Of a stretch of DNA of 64,000 bases, positions 1-9,617 are shown piece after piece. A model generated the notes under the pieces. It did no database searches and was not told where the DNA came from. It worked only from the letters and a program-made list of their open reading frames with translations. Within the stretch, counting starts at the first letter, position 1; each line of letters begins with the position of its first letter. The stretch is from Arenimonas daejeonensis (lineage in GTDB: Bacteria; Pseudomonadota; Gammaproteobacteria; Xanthomonadales; Xanthomonadaceae). Made by a program: the position numbers and the translations under genes. Location: assembly GCF_007993735.1 (NCBI RefSeq), contig NZ_CP042453.1:2604001-2668000 (forward strand). The letters are read 5' to 3'.

Positions 1-2
1 AG

Positions 3-320
3 GAACTGCAGGTGGAAATGGTGGACCGCTTCGGTGTGCTGCCCGATCCCGCCAAGCAGCTGTTCGCCGTCGCGGAACTGAAACTGGCCGCAACCCCGCT
101 CGGCATCCGCAAGCTCGAACTCGGCCCCACCGGCGGCCGCGTGATCTTCCTGCCCCAGCCCACCATCGACCCGATGTCGGTGATCCGCCTGATCCAGGGC
201 CAGCCCAAGGTCTATGCGATGGAAGGCCCGGACAAACTGCGCCTGCGGATGGAACTGCCTGACGCCAGCTCGCGCCTGCGCACCGCCAAGGGCCTGCTGT
301 CCCTTCTGGCCAAGGGCTGA
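3..320 (+). CDS. mfd: Transcription-repair coupling factor Mfd, C-terminal end (partial)
   Basis: Only the last 105 codons or so are present; the gene starts before the window. Mfd is the ATP-dependent translocase that removes RNA polymerase stalled at DNA lesions and recruits UvrA. The visible part begins ELQVEMVDRFG and continues LLPDPAKQL-like (here VLPDPAKQL), the conserved lead-in to the C-terminal TRCF (D7) domain, and ends LLSLLAKG. The helicase motifs lie outside the window, so the assignment rests on this C-terminal domain. The next gene is in the same direction 63 bases downstream. Confidence 0.85.
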   Translation, partial: ELQVEMVDRFGVLPDPAKQLFAVAELKLAATPLGIRKLELGPTGGRVIFLPQPTIDPMSVIRLIQGQPKVYAMEGPDKLRLRMELPDASSRLRTAKGLLSLLAKG

Positions 321-383
321 TCGATCCGCTTGGCCGGGGGCACTGCGCCGGCTACATTGGCCACATCGGCACAGGGGCGGACA

Positions 384-659
384 ATGAACGATGCAGTGGC
401 AGGCAAGGCACCGGTGATGGCGGGCTGGCTCTCGCTGGGCGCGGCATGGCTGCTGTTCCTGATCCCCTTCCCCGGCTTCGGCATCCTGGGCTGGGTGGTT
501 AACCTGGTCGCCTTCATCCTGTCCATCATCGTGATGTCGAAAGGTGAAACCGCGCAGGGCATCGGCCAGCTGGTGTGCAGCCTGGTCGTGTCGCCGATCG
601 TGTATCTGATCGGGCTGGTGTTGTTTGTCGGCCTGCTGGGAACGATGGAGCAGATGTGA
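384..659 (+). CDS. Small multi-pass membrane protein of unknown function
   Basis: A 91-residue protein starting MNDAVAGKAP. It is almost entirely hydrophobic after residue 12, with three probable membrane segments (roughly 11-28, 31-49 and 60-85) and a short loop containing MSKGETAQG. I do not recognise a family. The ATG at 384 is preferred over a frame-compatible codon at 330 because the upstream extension is not membrane-like. Its stop overlaps the ATG of the next gene (ATGTGATG), so the two are probably translated together. Confidence 0.6.
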   Translation: MNDAVAGKAPVMAGWLSLGAAWLLFLIPFPGFGILGWVVNLVAFILSIIVMSKGETAQGIGQLVCSLVVSPIVYLIGLVLFVGLLGTMEQM

Positions 660-1165
660 TGCGCGTTTTCTGGATGCTTTTCGCCCTGGCCCTGCCCATG
701 ACCACCCTCGCCCAGTCCAGCACCGTCGTGATCGTGGTCCGCCACGCCGAGAAGGCCGCCAACGACCCGCGCGACCCGACGCTGAGCGAAGCCGGCCAGG
801 CCCGCGCGGCGGCACTGGCAAGGGCGCTGGAACACGCCAGCCTCGACGCCGTCTACAGCACGCAGTACCGACGCACGCGTCTGACGGCAGAGCCGGCCGC
901 GAAGGCGGCGGGACTTGAGGTGAAGGTGCGGCCCATCGACGGAAACAACGCCGCCACCTACGCCGCCGACCTGGCCCGCGACCTGCGCGCCCTGCCCGCC
1001 GGCAGCACCGCGCTCGTGGTCGGCCACAGCAACACCGTGCCCGAACTCGTGCAGGCGATCTCGGGGCTGGCGGCGGAGCCGATGCCGGAGTCGGAATTCG
1101 ACCGCTACACGGTGATCACGCTCGACGCCGACGGCAAGGCCCGCGTCAGCACCAGCCGCTACTGA
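659..1165 (+). CDS. Exported histidine phosphatase superfamily protein (SixA/phosphoglycerate mutase-like)
   Basis: A 168-residue protein with an N-terminal signal peptide ending near TTLAQS. The mature part opens with VIVVRHAEKA, the RHG-type motif in the RHAEK variant in which the histidine is the phospho-acceptor. A second conserved histidine is in VVGHSNTVPEL. The family removes phosphate from small molecules or phosphohistidine proteins; the substrate cannot be read from the sequence. The signal peptide suggests a periplasmic site. The start ATG overlaps the stop of the preceding membrane protein, which supports a two-gene operon. Confidence 0.75.
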   Translation: MRVFWMLFALALPMTTLAQSSTVVIVVRHAEKAANDPRDPTLSEAGQARAAALARALEHASLDAVYSTQYRRTRLTAEPAAKAAGLEVKVRPIDGNNAATYAADLARDLRALPAGSTALVVGHSNTVPELVQAISGLAAEPMPESEFDRYTVITLDADGKARVSTSRY

Positions 1166-1249
1166 TCCGCAACGTTGGGTTTCCGGTGCGGACCTTCCCG
1201 GCCCTGGGCCGCGTGGCATGCTATCGGCACCTCGCCCCCGGAGCCCGCC

Positions 1250-2110
1250 ATGACCCTGTCCATCCCGCCGCGCGTACACGACCTGGGCGGCGGTTTCACC
1301 GTCAAGCGCCTGCTGCCGCATGCCAAGGCGCGCCGCGTCGGCCCGTTCGTGTTCTTCGACCACATCGGCCCGGCCGAACTCGGCCCCGACCAGGGGCTCG
1401 ACGTGCGGCCGCATCCGCACATCGGCCTGGCCACCGTCACCTACCTGTGGGAAGGCGCGATCATGCACCGCGACAGTGTCGGCTCGGTGCAGGAGATCAA
1501 CCCGGGGACGTGAACTGGATGACCGCAGGCCGCGGCATCGTGCACTCGAACGCACGCCCGACCGCCTGCGCGGCAAACCACAGCGCATGCACGGCCTGCA
1601 GACCTGGGTGGCGCTGCCGCTGGCGCACGAAGAGCACGCGCCCACGTTCGCGCACCATCCGAAGGCGACACTGCCGGTGATCGAACTGCCCGGCGCCACG
1701 CTCACCATCGTCGCCGGCCATGCCTTCGGCGAACGCGCGCCGGTGGCCGTGCTGATGGACACGCTGTACGTCTCGATCGATCTCGAGCCGGGCTGCGCCC
1801 TGCCCATTCCCGCCGAACACGCCGAACGTGCGCTCTATCCGGTCGCCGGCGAGCTCGAACTCGACGGCGAAGCGCTGCCCCTGGAACACCTCGCGGTACT
1901 CGACCCCGGTACCGAGCCCCTGCTGCGCGCGAAAACGGCGTCGCGGGTGATGCTGCTCGGCGGCGCGCCGCTGGACGGCAACCGGCACGTCTGGTGGAAC
2001 TTCGTGTCCAGCTCGCGCGAACGCATCGAGCAGGCCAAGGCCGACTGGCGTGAAGGCCGCATCGGCCAGGTCCCCGGCGAAACCGAGTTCATCCCCTGCC
2101 GGAATCCTGA
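1250..2110 (+). CDS. Pirin family protein (frame interrupted three times)
   Basis: Pirins are iron-binding bicupin proteins, some with quercetinase activity. The N-terminus has FVFFDHIGP and the metal-binding signature [14 protein letters not shown]; after the first break comes [12 protein letters not shown], then [10 protein letters not shown]. Three single-base losses are needed to keep the reading frame: in a G run near 1503, near 1549, and in CCCC near 2096. The last repair gives the expected ending FIPLPES followed by TGA at 2108-2110. No frame is open throughout. A second pirin lies at 3403-4251 on the other strand. The physiological substrate is unknown. Confidence 0.75.
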
Positions 2111-2212
2111 TCCCTTCCGGTCCGGGGCGAATGGGTGCATAAAGGCCGGGTCGCCGTCGGCGGCAGGCCCGCCAGGCGGGCCCCGATCCTGGACCCCTGG
2201 GGAGAGAGAGAC

Positions 2213-2919
2213 ATGGCAATCGGAAAGAAACTCGGTGCCGAATTCTTCGGCACCTTCTGGCTGGTGTTCGGCGGCTGCGGCAGTGCGGTGCTGGCCGCGA
2301 ATTTCGGCGGCGACGGCAATCCGCTGGGTATCGGTTTCGTCGGCGTGTCCCTGGCCTTCGGCCTGACCGTGCTGACCATGGCCTATGCGGTCGGCCACAT
2401 CTCGGGCGGGCACTTCAACCCGGCGGTGACGCTGGGCCTGGTGGCGGCGGGCAAGTTCCCGGCCAAGGACGTCGTGCCCTATGTCGCCGTGCAGGTGATC
2501 GGCGGCCTGGCGGCAGGTTTCGTGCTGCTGCAGATCGCCAGCGGCGTCGCCGGCTTCGCGCCTGGCGGATTCGCCAGCAACGGCTTCGACGCACTGTCGC
2601 CCGGCGGGTATTCCATGCACGCGGCCCTGATCACCGAAGTGGTGATGACCTTCTTCTTATGGTGATCATCCTGGGCGCCACCAGCAAGCGGGCGCCGGCC
2701 GGCTTCGCGCCCATCGCCATCGGCCTCGGGCTGACCCTGATCCACCTGGTCAGCATCCCGGTCACCAACACCTCGGTGAACCCGGCGCGTTCCACCGGCG
2801 TGGCGTTTTTCGCGGAGACCGCCGCGGCGTCGCAGCTGTGGCTGTTCTGGGTGGCGCCGATCGTCGGTGCGGTGCTTGCCGGGCTGGCTTCGCGCTGGCT
2901 GCAGGACGACGCGGACTGA
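2213..2919 (+). CDS. aqpZ: Aquaporin Z (one frameshift)
   Basis: Water channel of the MIP family in the inner membrane. The two half-helix NPA boxes are present as HFNPAVT and [10 protein letters not shown], separated as expected for a six-helix aquaporin, and the N-terminus [17 protein letters not shown] is typical of AqpZ. The frame breaks near 2659, where TTCTTCTTATGG has lost one base; restoring it joins MTFFF to the downstream [16 protein letters not shown] without loss of residues, giving about 235 residues. The start is the ATG preceded by a GGGGAGAGAGA purine tract. A hairpin terminator follows the gene. Confidence 0.9.
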
Positions 2920-2943
2920 ACCCGCCGTTGCAAGCGTGCTCCA

Positions 2944-2968
2944 CGGAGGCCGGGTTACCCGGCCTCCG
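2944..2968. terminator. Hairpin terminator between aqpZ and the OsmC gene
   Basis: A GGAGGCCGGG / CCCGGCCTCC stem with a TTA loop lies between two convergent genes and is followed on the plus strand by GTCGTTTT. It can serve aqpZ directly and possibly the OsmC gene from the other side. Confidence 0.7.
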
Positions 2969-2974
2969 TCGTTT

Positions 2975-3373
2975 TCAGGCCAGCGTGGTCGGGATCTCGA
3001 CCGTGCCGGTGAGGATGCGGTGCACCGGGCAGGCGTTGGCGATCTGCAGCAGGCGCTCGCGCTGTTCGTCATCGAGCGTTCCACGCAGTTCGACGCTGCG
3101 CGTGATCACGGTGCGTTCCTTGTCGCGTTGGGCGTAGTCGAGCTTCACCTCGACGCCTTCCAGCGGCCATTGCTTGCGTTCGGCGTACATGCGCAGCGTC
3201 ATCGCCGTGCAGGCGCCCAATGCGCTGAGCAGGATCTCGGTGGGCGCCGGGCCGGTGTCGCCGCCACCGGCGTCCACCGGCTCGTCGGCGACCGTGTGGT
3301 GGTGGCCGACGACCAGTTGGGTCGCGTAAGGCGGATATGTGGCGCCGATGCGGACGGTGGCGGGACGGGTCAT
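2975..3373 (-). CDS. OsmC family protein
   Basis: A 132-residue protein of the OsmC/Ohr superfamily, which reduces organic hydroperoxides or holds related thiol functions. Visible features are GPAPTEILLSALGACTAMTLRMYAERK, read here as the first conserved segment with the reactive cysteine in GACTA, and NACPVHRIL, the second conserved cysteine near the C-terminus. The length is usual for the YhfA-like OsmC branch. It lies 29 bases downstream of the pirin gene on the same strand and may be co-transcribed with it. The exact substrate is not known. Confidence 0.85.
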   Translation of the reverse strand: MTRPATVRIGATYPPYATQLVVGHHHTVADEPVDAGGGDTGPAPTEILLSALGACTAMTLRMYAERKQWPLEGVEVKLDYAQRDKERTVITRSVELRGTLDDEQRERLLQIANACPVHRILTGTVEIPTTLA

Positions 3374-3402
3374 GGCGTGCTCCTGGTGCGGTGGGGCCGG
3401 GC

Positions 3403-4251
3403 TCAGAAACGCCCGGCCTGGAAGTCTTCGAACGCCTGCCGCAGTTCGGCCTGGGTGTTCATCACGAACGGGCCATAACGCGCCACCGGCTCGCGCAGCG
3501 GGCGGCCGGCGACCAGGATCAGGCGCGTATCGGCGTCGCGACCCTCGAGCACGATGCGCTCACCCGGGCCGAACACCGCCAGCTCCTGCGCCACCACCGT
3601 CGTCGACTGCTGGGCTTCGCCGAAATCCACCGCGCCCTCGTAGACATAGGCAAAGGCCGAATGCCCGACGGGCAGGGACTGTTCGAAGCGGGCACCGGAC
3701 GCGAGACGCAGGTCGAGGTAGGTCGGATCGGTGGCGGGCTGCGAGATCGGACCCACCGTGTCGCGAACCCGGCCGGCGATCACCTTGGCACGCACGCCGG
3801 GCGCCGCATCGATCTCGGGAAACCGGTCGGGACCGTATTATTGGTACTTCGGCGCCGTCATCTTCTCGCCCGAGGGCAGGTTCACCCACAGCTGGAAACC
3901 GCGCATGCGGCCTTCTTCCTGCTCGGGCATTTCCGAATGCACGATGCCACGTCCGGCGGTCATCCACTGCACGCTGCCGGGCACCAGCACGCCTTCGTTG
4001 CCATGGTTGTCCTTGTGGCGCATGCGGCCGTCGAGCATGTAGGTCACGGTCTCGAAGCCGCGGTGCGGATGCGAGGGGAAGCCCGCCAGGTAGTCTTCCG
4101 GCCGGTCGGTGCCGAATTCGTCGAGCAGCAGGAAAGGATCGAGGTCGGGCAGCGACTGCCCGCCGATGACGCGCGTGAGCCGGACCCCGGCGCCATCGCT
4201 GGCGGCCTGGCCACGAAGCTTGCGGACGACCTGGCGGATCGGGGTGGACAT
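3403..4251 (-). CDS. Pirin family protein with an in-frame TAA
   Basis: A second pirin of 283 codons, starting [14 protein letters not shown]. It carries LLLDEFGTD, the metal-binding [35 protein letters not shown] and QLWVNLP. Unlike the other broken genes here, the frame is not shifted: TAA at 3838-3840 interrupts [18 protein letters not shown] in the same frame, and the C-terminal cupin continues to [21 protein letters not shown] single substitution (for instance GAA to TAA) would explain it. The protein is either truncated at about residue 137 or the base is wrong. Confidence 0.8.
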
Positions 4252-4429
4252 GTCAGTCTCCTGTAAGCATGGCGCCGGATGCGCCCTGGGCATAACGTAA
4301 GGCCCGGCACGGCGATCCACAGCGCCGGGCCCGCAACGCAGGGTTGCATGGGGTCGGCGATGACACCAGCCGAGGCCGGTCCGGACCCGCGATTGCGTTC
4401 TGCTTGATGATCCCCTCCGCCGGTGCCCC

Positions 4430-5047
4430 ATGGTCCTGAGCCCCATGCCCAACCTGCGCCGCCGCCGGACCGATGGTGCCGCCGTTGCCCCGACCGGTGC
4501 CCGGCTGCCCAGCCTGGTGGCCCCGCGCCTGCAACTGCGCTGGCTGGAATCCGAAGACCTGGACGACCTCTACGCGGTGTTCGCCGACAACGACGTCACC
4601 CGTTTCTGGAGCCACAGCGCCTGGCGCGACCGCGACGAGGCCAGCATCTACCTGGAAGCGATCCAGCGTGGTTACGACCAGGGCAACCTGTTCCAGTGGG
4701 GCATCGCCCTGCGCGGCGACGACCGCATCATCGGCACGACCACGCTGTACGGCATCGACCACGCCCAGGGACGCGCCGAACTCGGCTTCGCGCTGTCGCG
4801 CGAGCACTGGGGCCGCCGCTACGCCCGCGAGGCGCTGACCGTGCTGTTCGACCACGCCTTCAGCGTGATGGAACTGCGCCGGATCGAGGCCGACGTGGAT
4901 CCACGCAACCAGGCTTCCCTGCGCACGCTCGAAGCCCTGGGCTTCCGGCGCGAGGGTTACCTGCGGCAACGCTGGCAGGTCGCCGGTGAACTGCAGGACA
5001 GCGTGATGATGGGCCTGCTGGCCAGCGACTGGCAGGCGCCGCGCTGA
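4430..5047 (+). CDS. GNAT family N-acetyltransferase (RimJ/RimL type)
   Basis: A 205-residue protein from the first ATG; a start at 4445 (MPNLRRRR) is equally possible. The fold is recognisable from [29 protein letters not shown] at residues 32-60, typical of the RimJ/RimL branch, and the acetyl-CoA-binding region [15 protein letters not shown] around residue 125, followed by [23 protein letters not shown]. Members transfer acetyl groups to protein N-termini or small amines. The substrate is not inferable. It is divergent from the pirin gene across a 178-base gap in which I see no convincing site. Confidence 0.8.
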   Translation: MVLSPMPNLRRRRTDGAAVAPTGARLPSLVAPRLQLRWLESEDLDDLYAVFADNDVTRFWSHSAWRDRDEASIYLEAIQRGYDQGNLFQWGIALRGDDRIIGTTTLYGIDHAQGRAELGFALSREHWGRRYAREALTVLFDHAFSVMELRRIEADVDPRNQASLRTLEALGFRREGYLRQRWQVAGELQDSVMMGLLASDWQAPR

Positions 5048-5127
5048 GGCCGGGCTGACTTCCCGATCGCGTTGACAGCCCCCGGCACCACGCCGAACAT
5101 GGCAGCCCCGACCCCTTGGAGCCCGCC

Positions 5128-6270
5128 ATGTCGCCGCGCCTGAGCCTGATCGCCTCCGCCCTGCTGCTGGCCGCCTGCGGCGGTCCCTCCGAACCCGCCG
5201 CCGAGGGCGGCACCGCCGCCACGCCACCGGCCTCCGACGGCGAAAAAATGGTCTATGTGTACAACTGGTCCGACTACGTGGCCGAGGACACGCTGGCCAA
5301 CTTCGAGAAGGCCACCGGCATCCGGGTCGTCTATGACGTCTACGACGCCAACGAGCTGCTCGAGGCCAAGCTCATGGCCGGCGCCTCCGGTTACGACGTG
5401 GTGTTCCCGTCGGCCCGGCCCTTCGCCCAGCGCCACATCGCCGCCGGGGTGTATGCGCCGCTGGACAGGTCGAAACTGACGAACTACGGCAACCTCGACA
5501 CCGGGCTGCTCACCGCGCTGCAGGACGTGGACCCCGGCAATGCCCATACCGTGCCCTACATGTGGGGCACCACCGGCCTGGGCATCAACGTCGGCAAAGT
5601 CAGGGAAGCACTGGGCGAAGACGTCGCGCTCGACTCCTGGTCGCTGCTGTTCGACCCGGCCAACGCCGAGAAGCTTGCCGCCTGCGGCATAAGCGTGCTG
5701 GACGACGAACAGGAAGCCTTCGCGGCCGCCCTGATCCATGCCGGCCGTGACGCCAACGCCACCGGTGGCGATGAGGTGCAGGTGGTCACCGACGCCTACG
5801 CGAAGATCCGCCCGCACATCCGCTACTTCAACTCGTCCAAGTACATCGACGACCTGGCCAACGGCGACCTGTGCCTGGCCATGGGTTATTCGGGCGACGT
5901 CTTCATGGCCAGCGACCGCGCGGCCGAAGCCGAGAACGGCATGGAGATCCTGTACGTGATCCCGAAGGAAGGCGCCGTGCGCTGGTTCGACCTGATCGCG
6001 ATCCCCAAGGACGCGCCGCACGCCGACAACGCGCACGCCTTCATCAACTACCTGCTCGAGCCCGAAGTGGCGGCAAGCATCACCGACTACGTCGCCTACG
6101 CCAACCCCAACACCGCCGCGACGCCGCTGGTGGACCCGGAAATCTCGGGCGACCCGGCCATCTATCCGCCGGCCGAGGTCATGGCCAAGCTGGTCGACCC
6201 GGCCACCTTCGCGCCCGAGGTCACGCGCGAACGCGTGCGCGCCTGGACCACGATCAAGACCGGGCGCTGA
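5128..6270 (+). CDS. potF: Polyamine (putrescine) ABC transporter substrate-binding lipoprotein, PotF-like
   Basis: Periplasmic binding protein of about 380 residues. The start is the ATG at 5128; a TTG twelve bases upstream is in frame but gives a poorer signal. The signal peptide ends in the lipobox LLLAAC with Cys17, so the protein is probably a lipid-anchored form, unlike soluble E. coli PotF. VYNWSDYVAEDTLANFEKATGI is the family opening, and YDVVFPSARPFAQRH and VPYMWGTTGLGINV are conserved ligand-site segments. No PotG, PotH or PotI is nearby, so its permease must be encoded elsewhere. A strong terminator follows. Confidence 0.85.
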   Translation: MSPRLSLIASALLLAACGGPSEPAAEGGTAATPPASDGEKMVYVYNWSDYVAEDTLANFEKATGIRVVYDVYDANELLEAKLMAGASGYDVVFPSARPFAQRHIAAGVYAPLDRSKLTNYGNLDTGLLTALQDVDPGNAHTVPYMWGTTGLGINVGKVREALGEDVALDSWSLLFDPANAEKLAACGISVLDDEQEAFAAALIHAGRDANATGGDEVQVVTDAYAKIRPHIRYFNSSKYIDDLANGDLCLAMGYSGDVFMASDRAAEAENGMEILYVIPKEGAVRWFDLIAIPKDAPHADNAHAFINYLLEPEVAASITDYVAYANPNTAATPLVDPEISGDPAIYPPAEVMAKLVDPATFAPEVTRERVRAWTTIKTGR

Positions 6271-6292
6271 AGCCCGGACCGGGAACCATGGA

Positions 6293-6319
6293 AAAGGCGC
6301 CCTTCGGGGCGCCTTTTTT
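6293..6319 (+). terminator. Rho-independent terminator after potF-like gene
   Basis: A perfect AAAGGCGCCC / GGGCGCCTTT stem with a TTCG tetraloop followed by a T run. It sits between two convergent genes and can act on both strands. Confidence 0.9.
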
Positions 6320-6341
6320 GTTCACGGCATGCCCGCGGCTG

Positions 6342-6971
6342 CTAGCGCATGGAGCGCGGCGCGATGGCCCGCGAGACACGTCGCGAATATACGTACACCG
6401 TGGCCGGCGGCACGTTCCACCAGGTGAAACTGCCACGGCGTGCGTTCAGGTCCAGGGCCTCGATCACTTCCTTGGCCACCGGATTGGCCGGCCCATAGGT
6501 GAACTGCACGAAACGCCCCTGCGGCTGCATGACATCGAAGGCTGCAGTGAGGATCGCCTGCTGCGTCGCCTTGGGCATGGACAGCAGCCCCAGGCCGGAG
6601 ATCACCGCGTCCGCCGGCGCGTCCGGGCCGAAACCGCGCGCCGCGGCAACGTCGCCCAGGTCGCGGGCATCGGCGCAGGCCACCTGCACGGTAGGGAAGT
6701 GTTTCTGCAGGTGCTGGTGCAGTTCCTCGTTGAGCTCCAGCACCAGCAGATCGGCCGGCGCGATGCCGTGGTCGAGCAGGGCCTGGGTGAACACGCCGGT
6801 GCCGCCACCCAGTTCGATCACGCGCCGGGCGCCACGCGGCAGTTCCGACATCATCTGGCGCGCCAGCTGCGGGCTGGACGGCGAGATCGCCGCCACGCCG
6901 AGCGGGTTCTTCAACCATTGCCGGAAGAAGGTCCAACCATGTGCGAGGGCGTTGTTGTTCTGGGGTGCCAT
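6342..6971 (-). CDS. SAM-dependent methyltransferase, phospholipid N-methyltransferase (PmtA)-like
   Basis: A 209-residue class I methyltransferase. The opening FFRQWLKNPLGVAAISPSSPQLARQM is characteristic of the PmtA/rRNA-dimethylase-like group, in which PSS lies before the SAM motif. The SAM-binding loop is VIELGGGTGVFT at residues 51-62, with LLVLELNEEL as the acidic second strand. PmtA enzymes methylate phosphatidylethanolamine at the inner membrane; other members of this group have unknown substrates, so the activity is likely but not proven. It is divergent from the small exported protein at 7062. Confidence 0.65.
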   Translation of the reverse strand: MAPQNNNALAHGWTFFRQWLKNPLGVAAISPSSPQLARQMMSELPRGARRVIELGGGTGVFTQALLDHGIAPADLLVLELNEELHQHLQKHFPTVQVACADARDLGDVAAARGFGPDAPADAVISGLGLLSMPKATQQAILTAAFDVMQPQGRFVQFTYGPANPVAKEVIEALDLNARRGSFTWWNVPPATVYVYSRRVSRAIAPRSMR

Positions 6972-7061
6972 GGCGACAGCATAATGCCCCGGACGTGTTT
7001 CGCGCGGGTTAAGCCCTATCGCGCAAGACTGGCGTCCCTTGCCCCGCCCGAGGCCCGGCCC

Positions 7062-7474
7062 ATGCGCGCTGTCCTGTTGCTTTCAGCACTTGTCCTGATG
7101 CCGGTCGCCGGGTCGGCGGCCGATGAAAACCCCGACGCGCCGGCGCGTACGCCACTGCGGGGGCCGACTGCCTGGACCCGACCTCGGCGCGGACCTGGGA
7201 CTATGTCTCGGGCACGGAGCTGCTGGTGGATGCGGGGCGCCGGAAATATCGCATCACGCTGGCCGAGTACTGCACCGAACTCGGTTACGGCGCCGAGATC
7301 AGCTTCAAGGGCGACAGCATCGGCGGCCGCGTCTGCGGCAATGTCGCCGAGGCCGTCAAGGTCAAGAGCATGAGCTGCCGGATCGAACGCATCGAGATCA
7401 TCGATGCGGAAACCTACAAGGCCAGCACCGACGGCCGGAAGGGCGAGGTCTCCACGTCCGCGTCGACCGACTGA
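7062..7474 (+). CDS. Exported DUF6491-like protein (one frameshift)
   Basis: The start MRAVLLLSALVLMPVAGSAAD is a signal peptide. After the break near 7160, in a GGGGG run, the frame continues ADCLDPTSARTWDYVSGTELLVDAGRRKYRITL and two further cysteines (EYC, GRVCGN, MSC). This order resembles the DUF6491 proteins common in Xanthomonadaceae, small periplasmic proteins of unknown function; that family name is my recognition from memory. One missing base accounts for the break. It ends 7 bases before the convergent rlmL. Confidence 0.55.
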
Positions 7475-7481
7475 ACCCGGG

Positions 7482-9617
7482 TCAGGTCCGCCGCAGTTCC
7501 CAGCAGCGGTGGATGCGCGGGTTGCGTTCGAAGTCGGGGTCGATCGTGCGCGGACTGATTTCAGTGCACACGGCGAACTCCGCCACCGCGGCTTCGTCCA
7601 GCCGGAAACGGCGGAAATTGTTCGAGAACAGCAGCAGGCCGCCGGGCGCCAGCCGGGCCATGGCCGCGCGCAGCAGGCGCACGTGGTCGCGCTGGGTGTC
7701 GAAGTCCTCGGCGCGGGCGGAATTCGAGAAGGTCGGCGGGTCGCAGAAGACCAGGTCGTACTGGCCGCGGTCGGCGGCCAGCCAGGCCATCGCGTCGGCC
7801 TGCACCAGCCGGTGCTGGCGGCCGGTGGCGCCATTGAGCGCCAGGTTGCGGCCGGCCCATTCCAGGTAAGTACCCGACAGGTCGACGCTGGTAGTTTCCG
7901 CCGCGCCGCCGGCCGCCGCATGCACACTGGCAACGCCGGTGTAGGCGAACAGGTTCAGGAAACGTTTGCCGGCGCTTTCGCGGCCGATGCGCAGCCGTAC
8001 CGGGCGATGGTCCAGGAACAGGCCGGTGTCGAGGTAGTCGTGCAGGTTCACCTGCAGCCGCACCTTGCCCTCGCGCACGGTGATGAACTCGCCGCGCTTG
8101 TCCATCTTCCCGTACTTGCTGCCGCCCTTGCCGCGGGCACGGGTCTTGATGGCGACCTGGGCCGGCGGCACCGCGAACACCTCGCGGGTGGCGTCCAGCA
8201 GTTCGCCGAAACGCCGGCGGGTGTCGGCCTCGGGGATGCTGGACGGCGCTTCGTATTCCTGCACGTGCACGAATTCGCGCGCTTCGCCGCCGTCCTCGCG
8301 ATAGATGTCGATGGCGGCGGAATATTCCGGCAGATCGGCATCGTAGACGCGGTAACAGGTGATGCCCTCGCGTTCTCGCCAGGACTTGAAGCGCTTGAGG
8401 TTCTTGCGCAGGCGGTTGGCGACCATCTGCGCGCCTTCCGACAGCGGTTTCGCCTCGCGCGGTTCGCGTGCCGGGGGCTGCAGCGGATCACAGAGCAGCA
8501 AGGTGCAGGCGATCGCGCCATTGAAGAATTCGTAGCGCTTGGCCGCACGCAGGCCGGTGGCCTGGGCCAGTTCCCCGGAGCCGCAGAGCAGCACCGCGCG
8601 CCATTCGGGCACGGCGCCGCGCAGCGCGTCGCCCAGCTCGCGGTACAGCGCTGCATCCGCCGCCAGGCGCGCGTCGTAAGGTGGATTGCAGACGACCAGC
8701 CCTCGGGCGTGGCCCGGCGCCCGCAGCGATTTCACCGCGGCGCGATCGAAACGGATCAGGTCGCCCACGCCGGCGCGGTCGGCATTGGCCTGGGCCGAAT
8801 GCAGGGCCGCGGGGTCGGAGTCGGCACCGAAGAACACCGGCTGCAACGCGGCGCGTCCGGCTTCCGCACGTTGCCGTGCTTCGAGCTCGATGCGGTTCCA
8901 CAAGACCTCGTCGAAACCACGCCAGCGCGTCGGCAGCGCACCCTGCAGGCGCTGCAGGCCGGGCGCCACGTCGGCGGCCATCAGCGCGCCTTCGATCAGC
9001 AGGGTGCCGCTGCCGCACATCGGGTCCAGCAGCGCGCCGCCTTCGGCATGGATCTTCGGCCAGCCACCGCGCAGCAGCATCGCCGCCGCCAGGTTTTCCT
9101 TCAGCGGCGCCTCGCCCTGCGACTGGCGCCAGCCGCGCCGGTGCAGCGGGCCACCGCCGAGGTCCACCGAAACGATGGCCTTGCCCTTGCGCACCACCAG
9201 GCTCAGGCGCAGGTCGGGGTTCTCGGTGTCCACCGACGGCCTCACGCCATGAGCGGCGCGCAGGCGGTCGACCACGGCATCCTTCACGCGTTGCGCGGCG
9301 TAACGTTCATGCGTCAGCGCCGGACCGGAGACGTGCGCGTCCACCGCCAGCGTGCCTTCGGGATCCAGGTGCGTGCTCCAGTCGATCGCGTGCACGCCGT
9401 GGTAGAGGTCGTTCTCGTTGGCGCAGTCGAACTCGGCCAACGGCCACAGCACGCGGCTGGCCAGGCGCGAGAACATCACCGCACGGTAGGCGGCCCCGGG
9501 TTCGCCTTCGGCATTGGCGCCGGCCAGTGCGGCGGTGGCCTTGCCCGCGCCCAGTGCCACCAGTTCATCGGCCAACAGGTATTCCAGGCCCTTGGCGCAG
9601 GCGACGAAGAACCGCAT
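7482..9617 (-). CDS. rlmL: Bifunctional 23S rRNA methyltransferase RlmKL
   Basis: A 711-residue, two-enzyme protein that makes m2G2445 and m7G2069 in 23S rRNA, using SAM. The order is: an N-terminal THUMP region (about residues 45-155), the RlmL catalytic domain with [15 protein letters not shown] near residue 197 and the NPPY motif in [11 protein letters not shown], then the RlmK domain with [19 protein letters not shown] and the catalytic DPPTFSNS. The length matches E. coli RlmL (702). The gene is intact. Its ATG overlaps the stop of the upstream hydrolase by one base, so the two are translationally linked. Confidence 0.95.
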   Translation of the reverse strand: MRFFVACAKGLEYLLADELVALGAGKATAALAGANAEGEPGAAYRAVMFSRLASRVLWPLAEFDCANENDLYHGVHAIDWSTHLDPEGTLAVDAHVSGPALTHERYAAQRVKDAVVDRLRAAHGVRPSVDTENPDLRLSLVVRKGKAIVSVDLGGGPLHRRGWRQSQGEAPLKENLAAAMLLRGGWPKIHAEGGALLDPMCGSGTLLIEGALMAADVAPGLQRLQGALPTRWRGFDEVLWNRIELEARQRAEAGRAALQPVFFGADSDPAALHSAQANADRAGVGDLIRFDRAAVKSLRAPGHARGLVVCNPPYDARLAADAALYRELGDALRGAVPEWRAVLLCGSGELAQATGLRAAKRYEFFNGAIACTLLLCDPLQPPAREPREAKPLSEGAQMVANRLRKNLKRFKSWREREGITCYRVYDADLPEYSAAIDIYREDGGEAREFVHVQEYEAPSSIPEADTRRRFGELLDATREVFAVPPAQVAIKTRARGKGGSKYGKMDKRGEFITVREGKVRLQVNLHDYLDTGLFLDHRPVRLRIGRESAGKRFLNLFAYTGVASVHAAAGGAAETTSVDLSGTYLEWAGRNLALNGATGRQHRLVQADAMAWLAADRGQYDLVFCDPPTFSNSARAEDFDTQRDHVRLLRAAMARLAPGGLLLFSNNFRRFRLDEAAVAEFAVCTEISPRTIDPDFERNPRIHRCWELRRT

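Noticed and set aside
212..1807. Long arginine- and glycine-rich minus-strand open frame
   Set aside because: It is a shadow of the plus-strand genes in GC-rich DNA; it lacks any conserved motif and a plausible start.
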